Source: an uncultured Campylobacter sp. (GTDB taxonomy: Bacteria > Campylobacterota > Campylobacteria > Campylobacterales > Campylobacteraceae). From it: 7,859 bases of DNA. Every line of letters begins with the position of its first letter. The stretch's first letter is position 1. A program made the position numbers and the translations under genes. The notes under the pieces were generated by a model. The model was not told the DNA's origin and searched no databases. It saw nothing but the letters and a program-made list of their open reading frames with translations. The stretch covers positions 1-7,859 of the forward strand of contig NZ_CALACG010000139.1 in assembly GCF_937890585.1 (NCBI RefSeq), given 5' to 3'. Below are positions 1-6,438 of the stretch, piece by piece.

Positions 1-22
1 CTCCTAAATAACGCTATTTATA
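1..22 (-). promoter_or_regulatory. Ribosome binding site and probable -10 box of a gene beyond the left edge
   Basis: Read on the minus strand, positions 5-1 spell AGGAG, a good Shine-Dalgarno sequence, and positions 22-17 spell TATAAA, a plausible -10 box. They would drive a leftward gene whose start codon lies just outside the window, so nothing can be said about its product. The predicted transcript start would fall only a few bases before the ribosome binding site, giving a very short leader. The AGGAG is clear; the promoter is inferred from the motif alone. Confidence 0.4.
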
Positions 23-175
23 AGGCTAAATTTAAAAATTTAATTTTGATAATTTTTCAAATAAATATTACTAGGTACTATTTTAGTCTTATGTTTTATA
101 AAATTTCAGCACAAATTTGGACTAGATGAAATGTTAAAATTTGATTGTAGAATATAAAATAAAATTAGCAGTGTT
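1..175. other. AT-rich noncoding region left of prfA
   Basis: No reading frame of meaningful length, tRNA-like fold or strong hairpin is seen here. It receives the 3' end of the rpsT-prfA transcript and contains the promoter-proximal signals of a leftward gene at its left edge. Because both flanking genes point left, transcription from prfA could continue into the next gene. Confidence 0.5.
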
Positions 176-1243
176 TTAAATGCCAGCTTCAAGCATCGCT
201 TCAGCTTGATAGTGCGTGATAAGCGGCTCGATGATCTCGTCAAATAGCCCCGCAGCCATGATCGCATCAAGGCGGTAAAGTGTCAAATTTATGCGGTGGT
301 CGCTTATGCGGTTTTGTGGAAAGTTATATGTTCTTATCCTGCCAGAGCGGTCTCCAGTGCCGACCTGACTCTTGCGCTCGCTAGTCTCTTTTGCGAGTCT
401 CTCTTGCTCTTGCATCTCGTAAAGTCTAGCTTTTAGTACCTTCATCGCAGCTTCTTTGTTTTTGTGCTGGCTCTTGCCATCTTGGTTTGTGACAACAAGA
501 CCCGTTGGTATGTGCGTGATCCTAACGGCACTATCAGTTGTATTGACCGACTGGCCGCCGTGACCTGAGCTTCTCATAACATCAACTCTTATATCATTTG
601 GATTGATCTCGATCTCGCTATCTTCGACCTCTGGCATGATAGCCACAGTCACAGCCGAAGTGTGCACCCTGCCCTGACTCTCAGTCTCTGGCACACGCTG
701 AACTCTATGCGTGCCACCTTCAAATTTTAGCCTCGAGTAAGCACCTTTGCCCTTTATGAGCACGATGATCTCTTTAAAACCGCCAGTGTTGCCCTCGCTT
801 TGACTAACGATCTCAAATTTATATCCACGAAGCTCTGCGTATCTAATATATGCGTTAAATAAATCACCAGCAAATAGTGCCGCTTCATCGCCGCCAGTGC
901 CTGCGCGAATTTCTAAAAATATATTTTTATCATCGTTTGGATCTTTTGGAAGAAGTAAAATTTTGATCTCTTCTTCAAGTTTCTCTCTTGAAATTTCTAA
1001 ACTTTTTAGCTCTTCTTTTGCAAGTTCGCCAAGCTCAGAGTCCTCAAGCAGGGCTTTGTTCTCGTCGATGTCATTTAAAATTTGTAGATATTTTGTTGCG
1101 GCAGTTGCGACTGGCTCGATAGATGACTGCTCTTTTGAAAGCTTTGTCATCTTTTCGATATCGTTTGCTATATTTGGATCGCTTAGAAGCGTAGAAATTT
1201 CGTTATAGCGATCCAAAAATGGATGAAGTTTATCAGCAAACAT
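176..1243 (-). CDS. prfA: Peptide chain release factor 1 (RF1)
   Basis: Class I release factor that recognises UAA and UAG in the ribosomal A site and triggers hydrolysis of peptidyl-tRNA. The protein has 355 residues, close to the roughly 360 of the E. coli protein, so it looks complete. The GGQ catalytic motif is at residues 229-231 within a conserved SSGHGGQ context. The stop-codon reading tripeptide is P185-E186-T187, the PxT form of RF1 rather than the SPF form of RF2. An acidic coiled-coil-like N-terminal domain (about 1-100) precedes the core. The gene follows rpsT by 14 bases and is probably cotranscribed with it. Those 14 bases contain no Shine-Dalgarno sequence, only A and T, so initiation may depend on reinitiation after rpsT or on an unstructured leader. 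Start ATG is at 1243-1241. No convincing terminator is seen downstream. Confidence 0.97.
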   Translation of the reverse strand: MFADKLHPFLDRYNEISTLLSDPNIANDIEKMTKLSKEQSSIEPVATAATKYLQILNDIDENKALLEDSELGELAKEELKSLEISREKLEEEIKILLLPKDPNDDKNIFLEIRAGTGGDEAALFAGDLFNAYIRYAELRGYKFEIVSQSEGNTGGFKEIIVLIKGKGAYSRLKFEGGTHRVQRVPETESQGRVHTSAVTVAIMPEVEDSEIEINPNDIRVDVMRSSGHGGQSVNTTDSAVRITHIPTGLVVTNQDGKSQHKNKEAAMKVLKARLYEMQEQERLAKETSERKSQVGTGDRSGRIRTYNFPQNRISDHRINLTLYRLDAIMAAGLFDEIIEPLITHYQAEAMLEAGI

Positions 1244-1257
1244 TAAAATTTAATATA

Positions 1258-1527
1258 TTAAGCAGCTTTTAGAGTGTTTACTAATTGAGCAAGGCGACTA
1301 ACGCGGCGAGCAGCAGTTTGTTTCTTCAAAAAGCCTCTGCTTACGAAGCTGTGGATGCTCTTGTTAGCAACTTTTAAAGCCTCATTTGCAGCTTCAATAT
1401 CTTTAGCTTCTACAGCTACACGCACTGCTTTTGTGATATTTTTAAGTCTAGTGCGGTAAAATCTGTTTCTTTCAGTCCTTTTGATAGTCTGTCTGGCTCT
1501 TTTTTCAGAAGATTTATGGTTTGCCAT
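1258..1527 (-). CDS. rpsT: 30S ribosomal protein S20
   Basis: Small, strongly basic protein that binds the 5' domain and the 3' minor domain (helix 44) of 16S rRNA and assists 30S assembly. The 89 residues match the usual family length. The N-terminus [13 protein letters not shown] and the Lys/Arg-rich helical first half are typical of S20, as is the Ala-rich C-terminal helix with the [12 protein letters not shown] segment. The start ATG at 1527-1525 is preceded by AAAGGT (minus strand), a moderate ribosome binding site. It is the promoter-proximal gene of a leftward unit with prfA. In E. coli S20 represses its own translation, but no comparable leader structure is evident here, where the leader is only about 25 bases. 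Confidence 0.96.
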   Translation of the reverse strand: MANHKSSEKRARQTIKRTERNRFYRTRLKNITKAVRVAVEAKDIEAANEALKVANKSIHSFVSRGFLKKQTAARRVSRLAQLVNTLKAA

Positions 1528-1559
1528 AATATACCTTTATTTGATAATTTTAGTCGGTG

Positions 1560-1565
1560 ATTATA
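1560..1565 (-). promoter_or_regulatory. Probable -10 box of the rpsT-prfA promoter
   Basis: On the minus strand these bases read TATAAT, an exact consensus -10, preceded by a T-rich stretch (ATAGTTTTCA) as is usual in Campylobacter vegetative promoters, which commonly lack a recognisable -35. The predicted transcript start near 1553 gives a leader of about 25 bases before rpsT. No TTGACA-like -35 is seen at 17 bases upstream. The call rests on motif and position only. Confidence 0.5.
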
Positions 1566-1646
1566 TGAAAACTATAATAAATTTGACCTTAATTTAAATC
1601 TCGTTTAAGAGAAATAAAATTTTTAGCTTTTAAATTTGCTATTTTC

Positions 1647-1655
1647 TGATAAAAT
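1647..1655 (+). promoter_or_regulatory. Extended -10 promoter of the glmM operon
   Basis: The bases read TGATAAAAT, i.e. an extended -10 of the TGn-TAAAAT form. The predicted transcript start is near 1662, about 25 bases before the glmM ATG. The same nine bases recur in front of the SUKH gene at 7428-7436. No clear -35 box is present, which is normal for this group. Confidence 0.5.
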
Positions 1656-1686
1656 AGTTCGATTTTATAATAAAAAGGATAAATTT

Positions 1687-3027
1687 ATGAAACTATTTGG
1701 AACAGACGGTGTTCGTGGCAAGGCGGGTGAAAAGCTTTCAGCTCAGACATCTATGCGCCTTGCAATGGCAGCTGGAATTTACTTTAGAAAGACCTCAGCG
1801 ACAAATGTGATATTGGTCGGAAAAGATACTAGAAAAAGTGGCTATATGATAGAAACTGCCATCGTCGCGGGACTCACTGCGGTTGGCTACAACGTCCTCC
1901 AAATAGGCCCTATGCCAACACCTGCGATCGCATTTTTAACAGAAAATATGCGCTGTGACGCTGGCATAATGATAAGTGCGTCGCACAACCCATACTACGA
2001 CAACGGCATCAAATTTTTTGACAGCTTTGGCAACAAACTAGATGAAAAAATAGAAGCCGAGATAGAAAAAATCTTCTACGACGACGAGCTCATCGCAAAC
2101 GCCCAAAAGACGATGACAGAGATCGGCGCAAACAAGAGAATCGACGATGTTATCGGCAGATATATCGTGCAGATCAAAAATTCATTCCCAAAAGAGTTAA
2201 ATTTAAAGAATTTACGAGTAGTTTTAGACGTGGCAAACGGAGCTGCTTACAAGGTCGCACCAACTGTATTTAGCGAGCTTGGAGCCGACGTCATCGTCAT
2301 AAACGACGAGCCAAATGGTAGCAACATCAACCAAAACTGCGGCGCACTTCACCCAGAAGAACTAGCTAGCGAAGTAAAAAGACTGCGTGCCGACATCGGC
2401 TTTGCGCTTGACGGCGATGCTGATAGGCTTGTCGTTGTCGATGAAAACGGCGAAGTAGTGCATGGAGATGCGATACTTGGCTCACTAGCTGCATTTTTGC
2501 ACGAGCAAAAGACTCTAAAAGGCGGTGCCATCGTGGCTACTGTGATGAGTAACGCCGCGCTTGATGACTATCTAAAAGCTCACAAGATCAAGCTACTTCG
2601 CTCAAACGTAGGCGATAAATACGTGCTTGAGATGATGAAAGAAAATGGCATAAATTTTGGCGGCGAGCAAAGCGGACACGTCATATTTAACGACTACGCT
2701 AAAACTGGCGACGGCCTTGTTACTTCAATGCAAGTCGTTGCGATGATGCTTAAAAAAGGCAAAAAAGCTAGTGAAATTTTTGGCGAGCTAAAGCCATATC
2801 CGCAAATTTTGCTAAATTTAAAGATCACAGAGAAAAAGCCGCTTGATAAGATAGAGGGGCTAAAAGAGCTTGAGGCTAGCCTTGCAAAAGATGGCATAAG
2901 ATCGCTCTTTAGATACTCTGGCACTGAAAATTTGATCAGACTTTTGCTTGAGGGCAAAAATCAAACTTTAGTTGAAAAACGCATGGATGAAGTTGAGAAA
3001 TTTTTTGTAAAAGCCCTAAATGCGTAG
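1687..3027 (+). CDS. glmM: Phosphoglucosamine mutase
   Basis: Interconverts glucosamine-6-phosphate and glucosamine-1-phosphate in the cytoplasm, the step before UDP-N-acetylglucosamine, and so feeds peptidoglycan and lipopolysaccharide synthesis. The 446 residues match the family. Visible landmarks are the N-terminal [10 protein letters not shown] signature, the active-site SASHNP loop with the phosphorylated serine at S99, the Mg-binding DGDADR loop at 242-247, the sugar-binding GGEQSGH loop at 325-331, and the phosphate-binding [10 protein letters not shown] loop at 409-418. I chose the ATG at 1687 because AAGGA lies at 1675-1679 and family members begin MKLFGTDG. The frame is open upstream to a TTG at 1636, but that would start before the promoter's -10 box. 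It is the first gene of a five-gene run; lspA overlaps its end by 8 bases. Confidence 0.97.
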   Translation: MKLFGTDGVRGKAGEKLSAQTSMRLAMAAGIYFRKTSATNVILVGKDTRKSGYMIETAIVAGLTAVGYNVLQIGPMPTPAIAFLTENMRCDAGIMISASHNPYYDNGIKFFDSFGNKLDEKIEAEIEKIFYDDELIANAQKTMTEIGANKRIDDVIGRYIVQIKNSFPKELNLKNLRVVLDVANGAAYKVAPTVFSELGADVIVINDEPNGSNINQNCGALHPEELASEVKRLRADIGFALDGDADRLVVVDENGEVVHGDAILGSLAAFLHEQKTLKGGAIVATVMSNAALDDYLKAHKIKLLRSNVGDKYVLEMMKENGINFGGEQSGHVIFNDYAKTGDGLVTSMQVVAMMLKKGKKASEIFGELKPYPQILLNLKITEKKPLDKIEGLKELEASLAKDGIRSLFRYSGTENLIRLLLEGKNQTLVEKRMDEVEKFFVKALNA

Positions 3028-3472
3028 AAATTTGGTTAAATTTTTCATAGCGTTTTTTATTATTTTTATCGTTGATCAAGCGATAAAGATGATATTTATA
3101 GATGGTTTTTCGTGGGACGGCGAGTTTTTCTCGCTAGTTCTTACATATAATAAGGGTGTTGCATTTTCTATGTTTGCCTTTTTAGATGAGTGGCTTAAAT
3201 TTATACAAATAGCCCTTATCTTAGGCGTTTTTATCTATCTGCTGGTAGAAAAAAAGCTGCTCTTTTCGCACGCTATCTGGCTTGGTGGCTTGCTAGGAGC
3301 TGGCACCTCAAATATCACAGATAGGTTTATCCATGGCGGCGTCGTGGACTATGTCTTTTGGCATAAGTGGTTTAACTTTGCGGTCTTTAACTTCGCTGAT
3401 GTTATGATCGATCTTTGCGTGGTGATGATACTTTGGCAAAGTTTTAGAAAAAGGAGAGAAAATGGGAACTAA
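3020..3472 (+). CDS. lspA: Lipoprotein signal peptidase (signal peptidase II)
   Basis: Inner-membrane aspartic protease that cleaves the signal peptide of prolipoproteins after the lipobox cysteine has been acylated. The protein has 150 residues and four hydrophobic segments. Conserved blocks are VDQxxK (D19-K23), NKGVAFS (44-50), the NITDR block with catalytic D101, and FNFAD with catalytic D127. The usual GNxxDR is SNITDR here, a mild substitution. The start codon lies within the last codons of glmM (ATGCGTAG arrangement, 8-base overlap), and no Shine-Dalgarno sequence precedes it, so translation is probably coupled to glmM. Its own 3' end overlaps the next gene by 11 bases. A glmM-lspA pairing is, as I recall, also found in C. 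jejuni. Confidence 0.95.
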   Translation: MRRNLVKFFIAFFIIFIVDQAIKMIFIDGFSWDGEFFSLVLTYNKGVAFSMFAFLDEWLKFIQIALILGVFIYLLVEKKLLFSHAIWLGGLLGAGTSNITDRFIHGGVVDYVFWHKWFNFAVFNFADVMIDLCVVMILWQSFRKRRENGN

Positions 3473-3824
3473 CATCTACGTCGCATACGCGCTTTGGCTA
3501 TTTACTGGCTGGCTTGGGGCACATAGAATTTACCTTGGTAAATTTATCACTGGTTTTTTGATGATGGGACTATTTTTTATAGGCTACTCTTTGCAGATCA
3601 TATTAATAGGATATATATTTTTAGGCATCTGGTTCATCTGGTGGATCATCGATGCGTTTTTGGTCGGCAGTGGCGTGGATAAAAATTTACAAAAAGCCAA
3701 GCTAAAAGAGAGAGTGAAGCTAAAAGATAAAGAAGAGGACCTCAAAAGACTTTACGAGCTTTTCGAGAGTGGTGCCATCAGCAAGGCAGAATTTGAAGCA
3801 AGAAAAGAAATACTTTTTAGATAA
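3462..3824 (+). CDS. TM2 domain membrane protein with C-terminal SHOCT domain
   Basis: Small inner-membrane protein of 120 residues with unknown biological role. Residues 5-70 form a TM2 domain: a first hydrophobic segment containing the typical W-x-G-x-H-R-x-Y-L-G pattern (H21, R22, Y24, G26), then two more hydrophobic stretches ending in WWIIDAFL. A charged Lys/Glu-rich linker (about 73-92) leads to residues 93-119, which match the SHOCT short C-terminal domain pattern (L-x-x-L-Y-E-L-F-E-S-G-A-I-S-x-x-E-F-E-A-R-K). A strong AAGGAG at 3451-3456 fixes the ATG at 3462. The gene overlaps lspA by 11 bases and ends 9 bases before hemJ, so it is cotranscribed with envelope and heme genes. Family membership is secure; TM2 and SHOCT domains have no settled function in bacteria. 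Confidence 0.88.
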   Translation: MGTNIYVAYALWLFTGWLGAHRIYLGKFITGFLMMGLFFIGYSLQIILIGYIFLGIWFIWWIIDAFLVGSGVDKNLQKAKLKERVKLKDKEEDLKRLYELFESGAISKAEFEARKEILFR

Positions 3825-3833
3825 GGAGACACC

Positions 3834-4268
3834 ATGTCAGAATACTATCTCTATTTAAAATACCTGCACTATTTGTTTTTCATATCGTGGATGGCAGTGT
3901 TGTTTTATCAGCCAAGACTCTACGTCTATCACGTAGAAAACATGGACAAGCCAGACTTTGTAAAAGTGGTCGAGGTAATGGAGTATAAGATGTATCACTA
4001 CATCGGCTGGGTCGCGCTCATTGGCTCGTTTGTAACTGGCGCGCTGATCATCGTCGCTATGCCTGATCTCATAAAAATGGGTCACATCCACGTTAAAATT
4101 TTAGTTGTCATCTTAATGGCCATCTATCACCTAGACCTTGGTCGCTACATGAAGCAGCTCAAAGAAAAACGCTGTAACAAAAGCGGCATCTTCTTTAGAG
4201 CCTACAACGAAGTGCCGACTGTTGCGATGCTCATCATCATTTGGGTAATGATAGTAAATCCGTTTTAA
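3834..4268 (+). CDS. hemJ: Protoporphyrinogen IX oxidase, HemJ type
   Basis: Integral membrane enzyme that oxidises protoporphyrinogen IX to protoporphyrin IX, the penultimate step of heme synthesis, in bacteria lacking HemG or HemY. The 144 residues form about four membrane helices. Family hallmarks visible are the KYLHYLFFISWMA helix with H12, the LFYQPRLYVYH block with R28 and H33, the HVK motif with H86 and K88, YH at 98-99, and the C-terminal FFRAYNEVPT block (R122, N125, E126, P128) ending in VNPF. TAAGGAG, made partly from the stop codon of the preceding gene, is a strong ribosome binding site for the ATG at 3834. As I recall, C. jejuni also carries a hemJ-like membrane gene just after glmM-lspA, without the TM2 gene between. 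Older databases call this family UPF0093. Confidence 0.92.
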   Translation: MSEYYLYLKYLHYLFFISWMAVLFYQPRLYVYHVENMDKPDFVKVVEVMEYKMYHYIGWVALIGSFVTGALIIVAMPDLIKMGHIHVKILVVILMAIYHLDLGRYMKQLKEKRCNKSGIFFRAYNEVPTVAMLIIIWVMIVNPF

Positions 4269-4277
4269 AGGAATTTG

Positions 4278-4823
4278 ATGAAGAAAATTTTAGCATTTAT
4301 CACTTTGCCGATATTTTTGCTTGCAGCGACTCAGTACTTTGAGCCCATGCAAGTTAAATTTGACAACAGGCTCTACTCGCTAGCAAGCTCAGCCAAGCCT
4401 GTGCCAAATTTATTCACGCAGGAGTACTTGCTCCCTGGCGAAAAACCAGAGAGTTTTAGCTACATGCTCTCGCTAAATACGCTCAAATTTGAAGCGACGA
4501 TCGAGCAAGCAGTCGAGCAAAAGATAAATGACCTAAATAAAATGAAAGAAAAAGGGCTAAAGGTAGCTTACAAAAAGGGCTCGCTGGCAAATGAAATTTA
4601 TCTTGATATCACGATATTTTCAAATTTAAATGGCACTCCAACAGCCGAGCACTCGATATATCGCTACACCAAACAAGGCGGAAATTTAGTCCTTTTTACC
4701 ATCCAAAGGCGTGCTTATAAAAAAGAGGGCATTCAAAGATTTGCTACAAATTTTACGATCGAGTCGCAAGATTTTAGCAAAAAAGCCCTAGCCACGCCTT
4801 TTCCACAGATCATCCAAAGATGA
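4278..4823 (+). CDS. Secreted (periplasmic) protein of unknown function
   Basis: I do not recognise a family. The protein has 181 residues and begins with a clear Sec signal peptide: K2-K3, a hydrophobic core of about residues 4-16, and a probable cleavage after the AA at 16-17. It contains no cysteine at all, so it is not a lipoprotein substrate of the neighbouring LspA and has no disulfides. The mature part is mixed alpha/beta in appearance, with a Lys/Glu-rich helical stretch around 72-100 and alternating hydrophobic strands at 106-116 and 126-145; no membrane anchor follows. AAAGGA at 4267-4272 suits the ATG at 4278 better than the in-frame TTG three bases earlier, which would leave only two bases of spacing. 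It starts 9 bases after hemJ and is the last gene of the run before a hairpin. Confidence 0.85.
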   Translation: MKKILAFITLPIFLLAATQYFEPMQVKFDNRLYSLASSAKPVPNLFTQEYLLPGEKPESFSYMLSLNTLKFEATIEQAVEQKINDLNKMKEKGLKVAYKKGSLANEIYLDITIFSNLNGTPTAEHSIYRYTKQGGNLVLFTIQRRAYKKEGIQRFATNFTIESQDFSKKALATPFPQIIQR

Positions 4824-4843
4824 CTAAATTTGAGCAAATAAAG

Positions 4844-4881
4844 AAATTTGAGTGTAAATTTAGCCTTTGCACTCAAATTTT
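4844..4881 (+). terminator. Probable terminator hairpin of the glmM operon
   Basis: Positions 4844-4854 and 4870-4880 are perfect 11-base inverted repeats (AAATTTGAGTG and its complement). With one U-G pair and three A-U pairs the stem reaches 15 base pairs, leaving a 7-base loop at 4859-4865. The 3' arm ends in TTTT followed by AAAA, so the U-run is short and lies partly within the stem. It falls 20 bases after the last gene of the run and before the pycA promoter, where a terminator is expected. The stem is AT-rich, with three G-C pairs, so termination may be partial. Confidence 0.6.
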
Positions 4882-4926
4882 AAAACCAGACTTAACAAAT
4901 TTATCTAAAAATAAAACGAATAGTTA

Positions 4927-4951
4927 TATGATAAGAAAAACTCAAAAAGGA
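4927..4951 (+). promoter_or_regulatory. Probable promoter -10 box and ribosome binding site of pycA
   Basis: TATGAT at 4927-4932 is a five-of-six match to the -10 consensus, and AAAAAGGA ends at 4951, seven bases before the ATG at 4958. No convincing -35 box is present at the expected distance. If real, the leader is only about 20 bases long. The ribosome binding site is clear; the -10 box is a motif-based guess. Confidence 0.4.
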
Positions 4952-4957
4952 TAGTCT

Positions 4958-6397
4958 ATGATACATAAAATTCTTATCGCAAACCGTGGCGAGATCGCAG
5001 TTAGGATAGTCAGAGCTTGTAGGGATTTATACATCCAAAGTGTGGGAATTTACACAGCGCCGGACAGCGAGTGCTTGCACGTCAGGATCGCTGACGAGGC
5101 CTATCAAGTTGGCGACGACCCAATAAAGGGCTATCTTGACGCCAAAGCGATCGTAAAGCTCGCTAAAGAGTGCGGAGCAGACGCCATACACCCAGGATAC
5201 GGCTTTTTAAGCGAAAACTACGAATTTGCAAAGGCAGTTGAGGATGCTGGGCTTATCTTCATCGGTCCAAAGGCCGAAGTTATCAAGAAAATGGGCGATA
5301 AAAACATCGCTAGATATCTGATGAAGAAAAACGGCATACCAATAGTGCCAGGCACTGAGAAGCTAAATGATGAGAGTATGGACGCCATAAAAGAGCACGC
5401 TAGGCGCATCGGCTACCCAGTCATCTTAAAAGCAAGCGGTGGTGGTGGTGGCCGCGGCATTAGAGAAGTTTGGCAAGAAGAAGATATGCAAGATGCCTTT
5501 GAATCATGCACCAGAGAGGCAAAAGCATACTTTAACAACGACGAAGTTTTTATGGAGAAGCTTGTCGTCAATCCTCGCCACATCGAGTTTCAAATTTTAG
5601 GCGACAACTACGGCAACATCATCCACCTTTGCGAGCGTGACTGCTCTATCCAAAGGCGCCACCAAAAGATCATCGAGATCGCACCTTGCCCATCGATTAG
5701 TGAAAATTTAAGAAAGATCATGGGCGTGACCGCAGTGGCCGCTGCAAAGGCTGTGGGCTACTCAAACGTAGGAACGATCGAGTTTTTGCTAGATGACTAC
5801 AACAACTTTTACTTCATGGAGATGAACACTCGTATCCAAGTGGAGCACGGCATCACCGAAGAGATCACAGGACATGATCTTGTCGTTAGGCAGATAAGGA
5901 TCGCTGCGGGCGAGATATTAGAGATCGAGCAAAGCGACATCAAACCACGCGGCTACGCGATAGAGGCTAGGATCACGGCTGAGAATGTCTGGGAGAATTT
6001 CATCCCAGCACCAGGTACTATCGAGGGCTACTACCCAGCTCTTGGCCCATCTGTGCGCGTCGATAGCCACGTCTATAAAGACTACACCATACCGCCATTT
6101 TACGACTCACTTATCGCAAAGCTGATCGTCAAGGCGACTGACTACGATCTTGCGGTAAATAAGCTTGAAAGAGCACTTGAAGAATTTACCATCGAGGGCG
6201 TGCGAACGATCATCCCATTTTTGCTAACGATCAGCAAAAGTAAAGAGTTTAGAAGAGGATTTTTCGATACTAGCTACGTCGAGAAAAACTTAAAAACTAT
6301 CCTTGAAAACACCTATGATGATATGAACAAAGAGCCAAACGACGACCTAGAAGAGGTCATCGTAGAGGCGATAAAAAGATATAAAAAGAAGAGATAA
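4958..6397 (+). CDS. pycA: Biotin carboxylase subunit, probably pyruvate carboxylase subunit A (alternatively AccC-like)
   Basis: ATP-grasp enzyme that carboxylates biotin on a partner protein using bicarbonate and ATP. The 479 residues show the three biotin carboxylase domains: N-terminal (KILIANRGEIAVR, HPGYGFLSEN at 78-87), ATP-grasp (K115, K158 with the glycine loop GGGGGRG at 161-167, H208, E275, E288) and C-terminal. The catalytic loop has N290, R292, V295, E296 and R338. The usual QVEHP reads QVEHG (G298). Length, C-terminal tail and the start of the sequence fit PycA of two-subunit pyruvate carboxylases, as I recall it from C. jejuni, better than the roughly 445-residue AccC. No biotin-carrier domain or pycB/accB neighbour is present, so the substrate is inferred. 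A 2-oxoglutarate carboxylase small subunit is another possibility. It has its own promoter and is convergent with the next gene. Confidence 0.9.
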   Translation: MIHKILIANRGEIAVRIVRACRDLYIQSVGIYTAPDSECLHVRIADEAYQVGDDPIKGYLDAKAIVKLAKECGADAIHPGYGFLSENYEFAKAVEDAGLIFIGPKAEVIKKMGDKNIARYLMKKNGIPIVPGTEKLNDESMDAIKEHARRIGYPVILKASGGGGGRGIREVWQEEDMQDAFESCTREAKAYFNNDEVFMEKLVVNPRHIEFQILGDNYGNIIHLCERDCSIQRRHQKIIEIAPCPSISENLRKIMGVTAVAAAKAVGYSNVGTIEFLLDDYNNFYFMEMNTRIQVEHGITEEITGHDLVVRQIRIAAGEILEIEQSDIKPRGYAIEARITAENVWENFIPAPGTIEGYYPALGPSVRVDSHVYKDYTIPPFYDSLIAKLIVKATDYDLAVNKLERALEEFTIEGVRTIIPFLLTISKSKEFRRGFFDTSYVEKNLKTILENTYDDMNKEPNDDLEEVIVEAIKRYKKKR

Positions 6398-6412
6398 ATT
6401 TATCTCGTTGCG

Positions 6413-6438
6413 GCTTTGGCGATAAATTTTGCCAAGGC
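6413..6438. terminator. Hairpin in the convergent gap after pycA
   Basis: GCTTTGGC (6413-6420) pairs with GCCAAGGC (6431-6438) over 8 base pairs with one G-U pair and a 10-base loop. It lies between the 3' ends of two convergent genes, 16 bases after the pycA stop codon, and its right arm touches the stop codon of the minus-strand gene. There is no proper U-run on either side, so it may be a weak or factor-dependent terminator, or merely a structured 3' end. Confidence 0.35.

Larger units (their letters stand above)
1528..1686. other. Divergent promoter region between rpsT and glmM
   Basis: This noncoding AT-rich spacer of about 160 bases sits between two operons that point away from each other. 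It holds one -10 candidate per direction (minus strand 1565-1560, plus strand 1650-1655) and the two ribosome binding sites. No hairpin, repeat or small gene is evident between them. The glmM reading frame stays open through part of this region, but that stretch overlaps and precedes the promoter and is not thought to be coding. Confidence 0.6.

Noticed and set aside
60..175. Possible terminator after prfA
   Set aside because: Only short AT palindromes such as AAATTT are present. I could not find a stem with a loop and U-run that stands out from the background.
897..1208. Plus-strand open frame of 103 codons inside prfA
   Set aside because: Serine-rich antisense shadow of the prfA N-terminal coiled-coil region, with no ribosome binding site and no family resemblance.
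1636..1686. In-frame upstream extension of glmM by 17 codons to a TTG
   Set aside because: It begins before the predicted -10 box and is not part of the conserved GlmM N-terminus. The ATG at 1687 has a proper ribosome binding site and the family's start sequence.
2349..2957. Two minus-strand open frames (60 and 87 codons) inside glmM
   Set aside because: Both are Ser/Phe-rich mirror translations of glmM codons with no ribosome binding site. Their region is fully accounted for by conserved GlmM motifs.
3855..4091. Minus-strand open frame of 78 codons inside hemJ
   Set aside because: Antisense to well-conserved hemJ codons, no start signals, and composition explained by the opposite strand.
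4275..4277. TTG as the start of the secreted-protein gene
   Set aside because: It leaves only two bases after AAAGGA. The ATG immediately after it has normal spacing and yields the same signal peptide.
5218..5409. Minus-strand open frame of 63 codons inside pycA
   Set aside because: It lies opposite the conserved ATP-grasp region and has no start signal.
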